DNA of 64,000 nucleotides, taken from assembly GCA_040767925.1 (NCBI GenBank), contig JAXGNN010000002.1, positions 186,001-250,000 on the forward strand. Direction: 5' to 3'. The stretch's first letter is position 1. Every line of letters starts with the position of its first letter. The position numbers and the translations under genes are program-made. The notes below the pieces were generated by a model. The model was not told where the DNA came from. It worked only from the letters and a program-made list of their open reading frames with translations, and ran no database searches. Origin of the DNA: Phil1 sp040767925 (GTDB taxonomy: Bacteria > Bacillota > Clostridia > Christensenellales > CAG-138). Positions 25,617-33,873 of this stretch are shown one piece after another.

Positions 25617-27233
25617 TCAACCGCCGACGGCGAGCTTCCTTTCGAACCACTGCGCCATATCGAGGCCCGTGGCCGCCGAGAACGCCCCGATGAGATCCTC
25701 CCCGTCGGCGATCCGATAGCGGTTCGCTTCATAATATTGGCTTAAAGCGCCGTAGAACGCGGCGCGCCCGATCTTCGCATACAGCTCGTCATACATCTGA
25801 TAGCCGCAGGCGTAGACCACATAGAAATAGTCGTACCCGGTGAAATCATGAAGCGGCGCGTCGATGCGCACGGCGCGGCGGTAGCTTTCAAGCTGCGCGT
25901 AGCGCACATCCCGCCGCCTGTCGGCCGCCTCGTCGCCCATGTAGGCACGGAGGAAGTCGAACCCGAGGAATTCGACGAGGGATTCGTCCAGCCAGGGCGC
26001 GCCGATCTGGTCGCTGCCCACCACGGCATAGAACCACTGGTGCGCCGCCTCGTGGCCGATCACGAGCGCCGCATCCGACAGATCGTCCTTGCGCATGCCG
26101 TCTTCGTCGATCATGATCAGGCCCGGATACTCCATCCCCCCGCTCATGCTGAAGGGCACCACGAAGAACGTGTCGTAAGGGTATTCCCCGATGTTCGCCT
26201 CGAAATGGTTGAGCGCGGCCATGGCGGTCAACGCCTCGAACTCCGCGTGCTTGCGGTTGGTCCCGAAGGCGTACACGGTCGTGTTGCCCCAGGCGGTCTG
26301 CCGCGTTTCGATGGCGGGGTTCTTCATGAGCGCCATGGCGAAGTCGCGCACGTTCTCCGCCGCGATATACCAGGTGGTCGCTTCCGCCGCGCCTATGACC
26401 GTCCGCTCGACGAGGCTCCCGGTATGGGCGAGCTCCCACGCCGCGGGCGCGCTTACCGCCACCTTGTAGTCCGCGCATTCGCTGTAGAAAGCGTCCCCCT
26501 CATCCGTATACGCGTCCGCGCGCCACGCGCCGTTCTCGTAAACCGCGGCGATGGGCAGCGCGTTGCCGAGCATGATGCCCGTCCTGTTGACCCCGAAGCG
26601 GTTGTTCGTCTCGGGCAGCTCGATGCGGAAATTAAAAAACAGCTCCGCGCTCTCCCCCGGAAAAAGCTCCCTGGAAAGCGGAATAGCCAAAATGCTCTTG
26701 CTCGTCCCCTCGAAGGCGTAAAACGCGGCCTCGTCGTCGACGGCGACGCCGTCGACGGTCATACAGCCCGGGCTCACGTCGTTGGGATGCAGGCGAAGCT
26801 TAACCTCATAGAGCACATCTTCGCTGCCGTTGACATAGGTGATGCGGATCGCGCCCTCCACGCGGGGCGAGGTCGAATCCGCAAACACGGTCAGCGCGGC
26901 TTCGTAGAGGCTCCGCGCGCGCCGCGCGGGCGCCGTGGCCCCGGTCGTCTCCGGCGTCGTTTCCGGCGTCGTTTCCGGCGTCGTTTCCGGCGTCGTTTCC
27001 GGCGTCGTTTCCGGCGTCGTTTCCGGCGTCGTTTCCGGCGCCGGTGCCGTTTCAGGCGCCGCGCTTACCGGCGCGTAGGTCGCCGCAGGCGGAGTATATC
27101 CGCTCTGCCGCGGCAGGAAAGCGCCAAAGAGGTCGGTCGCGAAAAACAGAATCGCCCCGGTCGCGAGAACGATCGCCGCGCAGGCGGCGATCAACAGCCC
27201 GATGCGTTTTTTTCTGCGCCTTCTCGCGATCAT
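25617..27233 (-). CDS. Membrane-anchored M1-type (gluzincin) metallopeptidase
   Basis: 538 residues. One membrane helix near the N-terminus (residues ~11-33), a linker with eight PETT tandem units, a beta-rich domain, then the catalytic domain with zinc motif HEAAHQWF (394-398) and the third ligand Glu ~19 residues later in DESLVEF. The exopeptidase GxMEN motif is replaced by SGGMEYPG (MSGGMEYPGLIMID), which still places a substrate-binding Glu. Acts outside the membrane on peptides. It ends 46 bases from the convergent small gene. Confidence 0.88.
   Translation of the reverse strand: MIARRRRKKRIGLLIAACAAIVLATGAILFFATDLFGAFLPRQSGYTPPAATYAPVSAAPETAPAPETTPETTPETTPETTPETTPETTPETTPETTGATAPARRARSLYEAALTVFADSTSPRVEGAIRITYVNGSEDVLYEVKLRLHPNDVSPGCMTVDGVAVDDEAAFYAFEGTSKSILAIPLSRELFPGESAELFFNFRIELPETNNRFGVNRTGIMLGNALPIAAVYENGAWRADAYTDEGDAFYSECADYKVAVSAPAAWELAHTGSLVERTVIGAAEATTWYIAAENVRDFAMALMKNPAIETRQTAWGNTTVYAFGTNRKHAEFEALTAMAALNHFEANIGEYPYDTFFVVPFSMSGGMEYPGLIMIDEDGMRKDDLSDAALVIGHEAAHQWFYAVVGSDQIGAPWLDESLVEFLGFDFLRAYMGDEAADRRRDVRYAQLESYRRAVRIDAPLHDFTGYDYFYVVYACGYQMYDELYAKIGRAAFYGALSQYYEANRYRIADGEDLIGAFSAATGLDMAQWFERKLAVGG
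26945..27041. repeat. 12-bp tandem repeat within the M1 peptidase gene
   Basis: About eight near-perfect copies of GGCGTCGTTTCC (plus-strand reading), encoding the PETT repeat of the linker on the minus strand. Multiples of 12 keep the frame, so copy number may vary without breaking the gene. Confidence 0.9.
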
Positions 27234-27243
27234 AAACGCCCTC

Positions 27244-28416
27244 TCAGCCGCGGCCTCCGTCGAGCGTCAGGCCCGAGCCGCCGCCCGGCGTGCTTCCCGG
27301 GGTCGCCCCGCCCGCCGTGCCGCTCTCAAGGCCCGTTCCGGAGTTGCCCGGTGAGCCCGCGTCCGTCGGCGCGGGCGTTTCAAACGACGGATAGACGTAG
27401 CTCGTCGCAACGCTGACGTATTTGGCGCGGATATAACCCGAGACGCCCTCATACGTTCCGTACCACCAGGAATCGTTCACCCGGTACGCGATCGAAAGCG
27501 GCGCGCCCGCCGGGACGCGCGCGAGCGTCTTCGCGCCCGTGCTCGCGCTCATATAGACATACGTCCTGCCCTTGGCGGCGTAGCTGGTGACGGCGGTCGA
27601 TTCCGCGTCGGGATAGGCGAGTATGTACTGCGATTTGACGTAGCCGATTTCGCCCTTCGCGGTGCGCACCTTGCACCAGTCGAGCGCGATCTGCAGGAGC
27701 AGCACCTTGTCGCCCGCCTTGAGCGTGGCGATGGTCTTATCCTTGGAGGCCGAGAAGCCCGTGCGAAGCGGCGTCCCGTCGAAGCGGATCAGCGCGGGAA
27801 CCTCCTGCGGATAGGGCTTGTCGTCCGTCGGCTGGACGTATTTGTCAAAGGAGGGGATGGTCTTTTTCAGCGCGGCGACGAGGTTCGGGTCGGCCGCTTT
27901 TTTGACGATCTTGCAGGTCGTGCCCGGCGGGCAGTTATAGAAGATCCAGCGGGCGACCTCGGGGAGCGCGCGCACGCACCCGTGGGAAACGTTTTTGCCA
28001 AGGTCCCTGTACGCGGATCTGGACATGCTCGTCAGCTTCGATGAGTTATAGAGCACGGAGTGGATATACACGCCGCGGACCACCTGCGACCAGTACTGCG
28101 CATACTGCCCGAACGCGACGAAATAACCGAAGCGCTCCTTGAGCGCGCCCATTTTATACGTGCCCGTGCCGGTGGGAAACTCCGCGCTCCCCGTGGTGCA
28201 AAGGCTCTGGAGCACGATGGTCCCGCCCATATAACCCTCGTAGACCGTGATGACCTGATTCGTCAAATCGATCTCGACGAAATAGCGGTTCGGGTCGGTG
28301 TTCTCATAATCGACCTTGCTGTTCCATCCGGAAAGCACCTCGGCCCGCGCCGCGCACGGCAGCGCGGAAGCGCACAGCAGAAACGCCAGAATGAGCGCGA
28401 AGAACCTTTTTGGCAT
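27244..28416 (-). CDS. Secreted L,D-transpeptidase (YkuD) with SH3-like domains
   Basis: 390 residues. Signal peptide ending AARA (~25); YkuD domain at ~43-175 with the catalytic motif H119...S144-H-G-C147-V-R149; two SH3-like repeats (about 195-345, with VLLLQIALDWCKVRTAKGEIGYVKSQYI and APLSIAYRVNDSWWYGTYEGVSGYIRAKYV) and a glycine/proline-rich tail. Cross-links peptidoglycan stem peptides 3-3 or attaches partners to the wall. Ten bases upstream of the M1 peptidase gene on the same strand, so possibly one transcript. Confidence 0.93.
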   Translation of the reverse strand: MPKRFFALILAFLLCASALPCAARAEVLSGWNSKVDYENTDPNRYFVEIDLTNQVITVYEGYMGGTIVLQSLCTTGSAEFPTGTGTYKMGALKERFGYFVAFGQYAQYWSQVVRGVYIHSVLYNSSKLTSMSRSAYRDLGKNVSHGCVRALPEVARWIFYNCPPGTTCKIVKKAADPNLVAALKKTIPSFDKYVQPTDDKPYPQEVPALIRFDGTPLRTGFSASKDKTIATLKAGDKVLLLQIALDWCKVRTAKGEIGYVKSQYILAYPDAESTAVTSYAAKGRTYVYMSASTGAKTLARVPAGAPLSIAYRVNDSWWYGTYEGVSGYIRAKYVSVATSYVYPSFETPAPTDAGSPGNSGTGLESGTAGGATPGSTPGGGSGLTLDGGRG

Positions 28417-28505
28417 AACGTACCCCCTGCGTATTTATCGTAAACGACCGCATCGGATCGTTTTCTTCATTCGTTATTCGGTTACCCGGACTCGTCCGGG
28501 CTCCG

Positions 28506-29381
28506 TTACGGCCCGACGCCGTCCTTCCCGAGCTTCCCCCGCGCTGCGAACAAATCCTCCGTCAGCGAGGGCTCCTGCGAGAGCTTGCAAAGGAAGAATG
28601 TGGCGACAAAACACGCGGCGAACAGCGCAAAGTCAAATAAGATCCACCAGCCCGTGCCGAAGCCCGGGAAGATGAGCGCCACGGAGACCGCGAGCAGTCC
28701 CAGCGCGCCGTAATACGCGTACCCGTGATGCCGATCGAAAAGGCGCTTCACGAGCGTCACAAGCCCCGCGACCGCGGCGAGCGCGCCAAGCCCCGCGCAG
28801 AACATGACGCCGATTTCAAAGCGGTTGAACGCCGCGAGGAAGGGCTCGTACACGCCGAGGTACATGAGGATGAACGACGTGCTGACCCCCGGGATCACCA
28901 TGCCAAGTCCGATGAGCGCGCCGCTGAGCGCAGCCGTCCAGCCGTTGAGAGGGAGCGCTCCCCCGCCGCCCGAGAGCTCCTGCGCGAGGGCAACCCCGCC
29001 GATGACCGCAGCGCCGATCACGGCGCCCAGGAGGTATCTTTTCTTAAAGCCCTTCTCGTTCGCCTCGCGGACGAGCGAGGGCAACCCGCCCAGCACCATG
29101 CCGACGAGGGCCCACATCACCTGCCGCTTGCAGTTGGTCATGAGCCATTCCACGATGCGGCTTGTGCCGAAAAGGCCGATCAGCCCGCCGACGCCGAGGG
29201 GAATCAGATAAACGACGCTTTTTTTGAAATTCTTAAAAACCCTCGTCACGGCGTCGAGCACGGGACGGTAAACCCCCATCGCCACGGCGAGCACGCCGCC
29301 GCTCGCGCCGGGGAGGATCGCGGCGATTCCTATGACGATGCCCTTGACCAGCCTTATGAAGAAACTGCCGGCTTTATTCAT
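28506..29381 (-). CDS. DUF368 family membrane protein
   Basis: 291 residues, eight or so hydrophobic helices. N-terminal GIVIGIAAILPGASGGVLAVAMGVY and later GLGMVIPGVSTSFILMYLGVYEPFL show the duplicated P-G-x-S/T-x-x motif of the family. Recent work links DUF368 proteins to undecaprenyl-phosphate flipping/recycling; that role is inferred here. I use the ATG at 29381 because AAAGGAGG stands four bases before it. An extended -10 (TGATAGAAT, around 29412-29420, minus strand) lies upstream. Confidence 0.88.
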   Translation of the reverse strand: MNKAGSFFIRLVKGIVIGIAAILPGASGGVLAVAMGVYRPVLDAVTRVFKNFKKSVVYLIPLGVGGLIGLFGTSRIVEWLMTNCKRQVMWALVGMVLGGLPSLVREANEKGFKKRYLLGAVIGAAVIGGVALAQELSGGGGALPLNGWTAALSGALIGLGMVIPGVSTSFILMYLGVYEPFLAAFNRFEIGVMFCAGLGALAAVAGLVTLVKRLFDRHHGYAYYGALGLLAVSVALIFPGFGTGWWILFDFALFAACFVATFFLCKLSQEPSLTEDLFAARGKLGKDGVGP

Positions 29382-29494
29382 GGGACCTCCTTTGCGGCGA
29401 AATGCCGCATGCAGTTTTATTCTATCAGATGCCGCCCCCGATTTCACTAATCGCGCCAAACATTTACATTTACTTAATCTGTCGAGTTTTTGTA

Positions 29495-29523
29495 TTGCAA
29501 AGAGAACCGAAATGAGGTATCAT
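29495..29523 (+). promoter_or_regulatory. Promoter of the (split) tRNA-Ser locus
   Basis: -35 TTGCAA (29495-29500), 17-base spacer, -10 TATCAT (29518-29523). It originally drove the tRNA-Ser gene at 29557; now its transcript would run through the truncated 5' half and into the complete tRNA-Ser at 29638. Confidence 0.7.
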
Positions 29524-29556
29524 ATCTAAGCGCGAATTTTCGCTGCGCGTCATCGC

Positions 29557-29596
29557 GGAGAGATGGCTGAGCTGGTCTAAGGCGCACGACTGGAAA
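29557..29596 (+). pseudogene. 5' half of a split tRNA-Ser(GGA)
   Basis: Acceptor arm GGAGAGA (29557-29563), D-arm and anticodon stem 5' strand CACGA, ending in the anticodon loop at CTGGAAA (29590-29596). Beyond this the sequence stops matching a tRNA. The missing 3' half is at 48268-48325, and the two join into a perfect 91-nt class II tRNA. Non-functional alone. Confidence 0.92.
29590..29596. other. attL core CTGGAAA
   Basis: The last seven bases shared with attR before sequence diverges (left: tRNA side ACGA, element side ACAT). Seven bases is the usual overlap for tyrosine recombinases. Confidence 0.85.
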
Positions 29597-29637
29597 ACAT
29601 CTTTCCCGCACCCTGAAAACTGAATATTGTTTACCAT

Positions 29638-29729
29638 GGAAAGGTGGCTGAGCTGGTCTAAGGCGCACGACTGGAAATCGTGTGTGCCCTATAAAGGCAC
29701 CGAGGGTTCGAATCCCTCCCTTTCCGCCA
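29638..29729 (+). tRNA. tRNA-Ser(GGA), complete, carried by the element
   Basis: Acceptor GGAAAGG pairs with CCTTTCC, discriminator G, encoded CCA at 29727-29729; anticodon stem CACGA/TCGTG with loop CTGGAAA and anticodon GGA; long variable arm and T-loop TTCGAAT. D-arm and anticodon arm match the split host tRNA-Ser, but acceptor, variable and T stems differ. It lies 41 bases inside attL with no clear promoter of its own, downstream of the host tRNA promoter, and has its own terminator. Confidence 0.95.
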
Positions 29730-29764
29730 AACCCTTGAGAACCCCTGTTTTCAAGGGTTTTTGT
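29729..29764 (+). terminator. Terminator of the element tRNA-Ser
   Basis: Stem AAACCCTTGA (29729-29738) / TCAAGGGTTT (29751-29760), then TTTTG. It starts at the last A of the CCA end. Confidence 0.88.
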
Positions 29765-29989
29765 ATTCCCCGGCTTTTAATCTCGGCGAAAACAGCGTGT
29801 CGGATACCAAAACCATCCTCCGGGGAAATGTTTTTATTTTTCATGATTTGAAGGCTTGTTTTTGCATGCGAATTTTCGGCGCCTTAACGGGTTCTAACAT
29901 GGAATTCTAACATTGGTGCAATTTATCCCTAATTTTAAGGATTTTTTCAGATTTATGTTCCATATTTCGGACTCAAGCAATCCGTAAGT
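29765..29989. other. Intergenic stretch, no gene seen
   Basis: About 225 bases between the tRNA terminator and the terminator of the left-most element operon. No ORF with a ribosome site. Short GTTCTAACATGGAATTCTAACAT repeat-like segment around 29890-29915 could be an integrase arm-binding site; not provable by eye. Confidence 0.35.
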
Positions 29990-30026
29990 GTAAAAAAAGC
30001 CGGAAACGGCTCCTTGTTTCCGGCTT
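29990..30026 (-). terminator. Terminator of the integrase operon
   Basis: Minus strand: AAGCCGGAAAC (30026-30016) / GTTTCCGGCTT (30007-29997) 11-bp stem followed by seven T. It lies 20 bases beyond the stop at 30047. Confidence 0.92.
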
Positions 30027-30046
30027 ATTCATCCAGATCCCCGCCC

Positions 30047-30916
30047 TCAAAAGGGCATGTCTTCCTCCTGCAACTCGGCGTAATAGGCCGTCATTATGAG
30101 ATGCGTTATCCCGTGCTCGCAGTCGTCCATCGCTTGCAGAATCAGCAGGGCGGCTTTCATGGCGACGAAGGCTTCCTTCGTCATGCTGTCGCTGCGATAG
30201 ATCAACGCAGCTTCACCGTTTCGCGTGCTGACGTCGGCATCGTCGTGCCGCCTCAAGCGCGCGCCCGGTTCCAGCTTGACGATGTTGTCGGCGATAATTG
30301 GGAGCAGCTCCTTTACGCGCCGCGTCGAATAAAGCTTTTGCAACACGTCGGCCGAGGCTTTGAATCGTATCGGGCGGCGGCACATGCATAGGTTGAACAC
30401 ATCCGTCAGGTTCGTCTCCGTCAGCTCAAACGAGCGTAAGCATTGCATCCGCTGGATGCCATACAGGTCCGTATCTCCGTAATTTGAAAGCCTGAGGTGC
30501 CGCAGCTTATGGAACCTCCTGATCTCATCCATTTGCAGGGAACCCGTTCCCTTAACGCTCAGCGTGTTCAGCTTCTTAAGCTCCAGATATCCGTCATGCG
30601 GCGCGCAGACAACATCGATCAAATGCAGTTCCCTGAGCAGGGGCAGGGACTCCAGCGCCGCAAGATCGCGGTAATTCCCCCTTTCCAGCGTCAGCTTCGT
30701 GATATTGGGCATCCGCCGGATTTCCGAAAGGTCGTCGGCGCTCAGGATTTCAAGCTCGGTCACCTCCTCCAGCATCGACGCGTTGTAGGAACAATACGAA
30801 ATTCCGCCTCCCTTGAACAGGAAGAACTCGTTCACCGCAACGCGCACCGAATCATCCCGAAACGCATAGCTGTCGTCCGTTCGCGTTTTCATTGTCAATA
30901 CTTTGAAATCACTCAT
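30047..30916 (-). CDS. Leucine-rich-repeat-like protein at the end of the integrase operon
   Basis: 289 residues, unassigned. Residues ~50-165 show about five irregular leucine-rich units (VTELEILSADDLSEI, ITKLTLERGNYRDLAAL, LRELHLIDVV, LNTLSVKGTGSL, LRHLRLSNYGDTDL, LRSFELTETNLTDV). The last ~120 residues are mostly helical. No signal peptide, so cytoplasmic. It overlaps the integrase stop by 8 bases and shares the operon terminator. A ligand-binding or phage-sensing role is possible but unsupported. Confidence 0.7.
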   Translation of the reverse strand: MSDFKVLTMKTRTDDSYAFRDDSVRVAVNEFFLFKGGGISYCSYNASMLEEVTELEILSADDLSEIRRMPNITKLTLERGNYRDLAALESLPLLRELHLIDVVCAPHDGYLELKKLNTLSVKGTGSLQMDEIRRFHKLRHLRLSNYGDTDLYGIQRMQCLRSFELTETNLTDVFNLCMCRRPIRFKASADVLQKLYSTRRVKELLPIIADNIVKLEPGARLRRHDDADVSTRNGEAALIYRSDSMTKEAFVAMKAALLILQAMDDCEHGITHLIMTAYYAELQEEDMPF

Positions 30917-32078
30917 GCTTATCCGCCTCCTCGTCCTTAAGCGCGTCGTTGATTTTCACGGCGTCTTTCCTTTTTGACTCAGCGTCCAAGTGGACGTAGA
31001 TGTTTGCGGTCACCCCGATGTCGCTGTGCCCGAGCCATGTTTGGGCATTTTTCAGAGCCATCCCTGTCCTGATCATGAGACTGGCCGCGCTATGGCGCAA
31101 ATCGTGAAAGCGAATGATCTTCAGCCCCGCCTTGCCGATGATTCTCTTGAAAGCATGGTCGACGGAATTCGTGCCAATCGGCGTTCCGTCCGCGTTTCTT
31201 ATCACATAATCGTTCGCCGCATATCCTTTGCCGAACGCTTTTTTCTCCGCAGCCTGCCTTTCCCTGATCTCGAGCAGGTGCTTTTCCACCTCGTCCATCA
31301 TAGGCAGCGTGCGGATGCTGGAGGACGTTTTCGGCGCTTTGACAATATCTGTTGCGACCCGCGTGCGCGAATTCCTGATCCTGATTTCCTTCGAGAAGAA
31401 ATCGACATCCTGCCAGCGAAGCCCGAGGGTCTCCCCGCGCCGCAACCCATAGTAGCAAGCCAATATCACCGCCGTTTCGATGATCGAACCCTTCGCGGCT
31501 CTCATGAGGGCCTTCATTTCCGCCGCGTTGTAGTATTCGGGGATATACTGCGGCATTCTCGGCAATATCACGTTATCAAGCGGGCTCTTGAAAATATAAC
31601 CCTCCCTGACCGCGTAATCGAGAGCCTTCTTCATGTTGAAATACTGCTTTTTGAGGTAGCAGGCTGATAAACCGCCCTCTCCTTTCATTTTTCCGTCCTC
31701 GTATTTTCTGTCGAAGTATTCTTGCAGGTCAAGGGACGTGAGCTTCTTGAGCCTGATCCCTCTCTTCTCAAAATAGGGTACGATGTGGCCTAGGTTTAAC
31801 TGATATCCCTCGTAGGTCGTGATCTCCACCGTCCTTTTGCAGACGCTCTCCAACCAGAATCGCATGAAAGCTGCGAAGGTCATGTTCCTATCGCCGCTGC
31901 ATATTTCTTTCCCCCGATTTTCGTATAAGATTTGCTGTAATTTCAGAGATGCTTCCGTCTTGTTCCCCTCCACCGTCAGGCCCAGCGGCACCCACTTCTG
32001 TTTGCGATGCCCGTATTTATCCTTCAGGTTTAGGACCGCATAGAACTTTCCCTTTTTCCGTTGTAAACTACCTGTCAT
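30909..32078 (-). CDS. Tyrosine recombinase (integrase) of the element
   Basis: 389 residues. N-terminal arm-binding region (~1-60), core-binding domain (~65-165), catalytic domain with all signature residues: R213 in YYGLRRGETLGL, H325-x2-R328 in FHDLRHSAAS, H351 in LGHSDIG and the nucleophile Y361 in TANIYVHLD. AAAGGAG-type ribosome site; start overlaps the stop of the excisionase-like gene by 4 bases. It would catalyse insertion at the CTGGAAA core in tRNA-Ser and, with the small HTH protein, excision. Confidence 0.95.
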   Translation of the reverse strand: MTGSLQRKKGKFYAVLNLKDKYGHRKQKWVPLGLTVEGNKTEASLKLQQILYENRGKEICSGDRNMTFAAFMRFWLESVCKRTVEITTYEGYQLNLGHIVPYFEKRGIRLKKLTSLDLQEYFDRKYEDGKMKGEGGLSACYLKKQYFNMKKALDYAVREGYIFKSPLDNVILPRMPQYIPEYYNAAEMKALMRAAKGSIIETAVILACYYGLRRGETLGLRWQDVDFFSKEIRIRNSRTRVATDIVKAPKTSSSIRTLPMMDEVEKHLLEIRERQAAEKKAFGKGYAANDYVIRNADGTPIGTNSVDHAFKRIIGKAGLKIIRFHDLRHSAASLMIRTGMALKNAQTWLGHSDIGVTANIYVHLDAESKRKDAVKINDALKDEEADKHE

Positions 32079-32338
32079 TTTTTTCTCCTTTCACACTCTT
32101 TATACTTTGTAATAAACTCGATCACGTTCATTTTAGGTATCCGATGTTTTCCGCCTACGATCACGCTGCGGATACTTCCTCTGCTGAGCAAGCTGTACAC
32201 TCTCCTTCTGGTGATTCTCAAAATCTCGGCCAAGTCATCCGGCGTCAGCACATCCGGATAGGCTGCGAAAAAATTTGATTTTTCCAGCGAGAAGTTCTTA
32301 TCTTTTAGCAGGGGTGGTATCATTACCGGCCTTCCCAT
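32075..32338 (-). CDS. Excisionase-like helix-turn-helix protein
   Basis: 87 residues from the ATG at 32338; starts at 32368 or 32323 are also possible (32323 has GGAAGG upstream). C-terminal part LTPDDLAEILRITRRRVYSLLSRGSIRSVIVGGKHRIPKMNVIEFI is a MerR-like HTH_17 domain with the wing typical of Xis proteins. Sits directly upstream of int with ATGA overlap. Probable recombination directionality factor; a general regulator is the alternative. Confidence 0.82.
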   Translation of the reverse strand: MGRPVMIPPLLKDKNFSLEKSNFFAAYPDVLTPDDLAEILRITRRRVYSLLSRGSIRSVIVGGKHRIPKMNVIEFITKYKECERRKK

Positions 32339-32996
32339 GTTTTTTCGTTTCGCTCCTTTCGTTTTCATCTGAGGCCTTCTGATTTGCCCTGTATTCATTG
32401 ACAAGGCGGTAGAAGGTATTCGGCTTCAACGACAGCTCTCTCATCGCCTGAACTGCCGTAACGGCTCCCTGCTGCCATTTTTTATAGACCGGCAAAAAAT
32501 TCTTGGGGAACCCGATTTTTGGCCGCCCCATGCGCTGCCCACGCTTCATAGCTGAGGCGATCCCCTCCATCTGCCGCTTATGGATGTTGTTCCTCTCGGT
32601 TTCGGCGACGTAGGCCAAGAGCTGCAGCACAATATCGGCGATCAGGGTTCCCGTCGGATCGTTGCAGCCGTTTTTGCGCCGCGTATCCAATAGGGGCATG
32701 TCCAGCACAACGATGCTGCAATTTCTTTGTTTTGTGATATCCCTCCACTCGTTCAGTATTTCTGCGTAATTCCTTCCCAGGCGGTCTATGCTCGCGACCA
32801 TCACGGTATCCCCCGCGCGCAGGCAGGACTTCATCCGCTGATATTCCGGGCGGTTAAAGTCCTTGCCGCTCTGCTCGTCGATAAATAGGTCCCTCTCGCT
32901 TTGAATGTGCGTGGCCAAAGCATCGAGCTGCCGGGCCGTGTTCTGGTCTGCTGTGGACACCCTCGCATAGGCAAAGGTTTTGTTCGTGTTCTCCAT
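32298..32996 (-). CDS. Serine recombinase (resolvase family)
   Basis: 232 residues starting MENTNKTFAYARVSTADQN; S14 is the catalytic serine. The catalytic domain contains DTVMVASIDRLGRNYAEILNEW and LAYVAETERNNIHKRQMEGIASAMKRGQRMGRPK, and a C-terminal Hin-like HTH (AVTAVQAMRELSLKPNTFYRLVNEY). Resolvase/invertase size, not a large serine integrase. It overlaps the xis-like gene. Role: dimer resolution or inversion. The frame extends upstream to 33077 without a convincing start. Confidence 0.9.
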   Translation of the reverse strand: MENTNKTFAYARVSTADQNTARQLDALATHIQSERDLFIDEQSGKDFNRPEYQRMKSCLRAGDTVMVASIDRLGRNYAEILNEWRDITKQRNCSIVVLDMPLLDTRRKNGCNDPTGTLIADIVLQLLAYVAETERNNIHKRQMEGIASAMKRGQRMGRPKIGFPKNFLPVYKKWQQGAVTAVQAMRELSLKPNTFYRLVNEYRANQKASDENERSETKKHGKAGNDTTPAKR

Positions 32997-33103
32997 ATCC
33001 TCGGTCACCCCTTTCGTGTTGACCGATTGTACGGATGCGTTTGAAAAAGTCAATCCGAGATAGGAAATATTTATCAACCCGTTTTCGACCTTCCGACATA
33101 ATA

Positions 33104-33128
33104 GGAAGGCCCGTTTTGGGGGCCTTCC
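33104..33128 (-). terminator. Hairpin between recombinase and upstream gene
   Basis: GGAAGGCCC / GGGCCTTCC, 9-bp stem with a 7-base loop. No T-run on the minus strand, so it may be a terminator remnant or part of a resolution site upstream of the resolvase gene. Confidence 0.45.
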
Positions 33129-33236
33129 GCAGTCGTTTCACAAGGTACGATTTTTCACATGGCTAAAACAATATCCCCATCACCTTTCGGCCCTGCCGAC
33201 CTGAATCACAAGCAGAACCTTTACGGCCAGCCAGCC

Positions 33237-33713
33237 TTATTCGTATTTTTTATATTTCTTCGAATAGGGATGGTGCTTGTAATACGCGATGCGTAGGAGG
33301 AACCCTTCGTCTTTCCAGCGCCCTAATTTGATCGATCGAAAAATCGCTATATTTAGGTATCTTCTCACGGTGCTCTGGCTTATTTTGTAGCCGCACGCGA
33401 TTTCGGCGATTGATTTGAATTTAGGTTCAAGATAATCGGTGAGCACCGCTACAATCTTCTCTTTCGTAGGCCGGCCTCCCATCCGGCCGTTTGCCTGACT
33501 GGCGGCATATCTTCGGTCAGTGGCCTTCATAGAGCCGATGATCACCTGCATGCTGCTCTTAACAATAGGATCGCTGTCGTCATAGGAGCCGTATATCCCG
33601 TATGAGGCGATAGCGTTCAGCAAGCGGGTGGACTGGGGCTCCGGCAGGGCCTCTAGGGCGGCGCGCCAATCCCCCCTGAAACAGAATAGGCGTTTATTAT
33701 AATAGGGTTTCAT
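33237..33713 (-). CDS. Phage/plasmid replication-type protein (DUF6291-like), copy 1
   Basis: 158 residues. N-terminal WRAALEALPEPQSTRLLNAIASYGIYG followed by QANGRMGGRPTKE, a combination seen in small DUF6291-type or replisome-organiser-like proteins of Firmicutes phages and elements. C-terminal SIAEIACGYKISQSTVRRYLNIAIFR is a clear helix-turn-helix. GGAGG precedes the start. Two related proteins follow upstream at 33971 and 34525. Function inferred: DNA binding in element replication or control. Confidence 0.65.
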   Translation of the reverse strand: MKPYYNKRLFCFRGDWRAALEALPEPQSTRLLNAIASYGIYGSYDDSDPIVKSSMQVIIGSMKATDRRYAASQANGRMGGRPTKEKIVAVLTDYLEPKFKSIAEIACGYKISQSTVRRYLNIAIFRSIKLGRWKDEGFLLRIAYYKHHPYSKKYKKYE

Positions 33714-33756
33714 AAGTATCCTCCTAAAATAGATATAGTGATTGAGCTGGGTTGGC

Positions 33757-33822
33757 TTTAGGGCGAAACCCCGCTTGCGGGGTTAGGGTGCGGAGCGCAG
33801 CTTCGCGCCCGTTCGCCCTAAA
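33757..33822. other. Three-way-junction folded region (origin/oriT candidate)
   Basis: Nested inverted repeats leave only three bases unpaired at the junction: outer stem 33757-33767 with 33812-33822 (TTTAGGGCGAA), inner stem 33768-33774 with 33777-33783 (ACCCCGC), second inner stem 33786-33792 with 33804-33810 (GGGTGCG, one G-T). It lies in a 257-base gene-free gap. The only ORF here has no ribosome site. Candidates: replication origin, oriT or structured RNA. Confidence 0.6.
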
Positions 33823-33873
33823 ACAACCCTGCGAAACACTACGAGCACACCGGCGCTTTCTTTCTTTTTTGTA

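Noticed and set aside
26941..27045. Regular repeats suggesting a CRISPR array
   Set aside because: Units are 12 bp without spacers and encode PETT in frame within a peptidase gene.
25848..27416. 522-codon plus-strand ORF rich in RRRF repeats
   Set aside because: Antisense shadow of the M1 peptidase gene; the repeat is the reverse reading of PETT.
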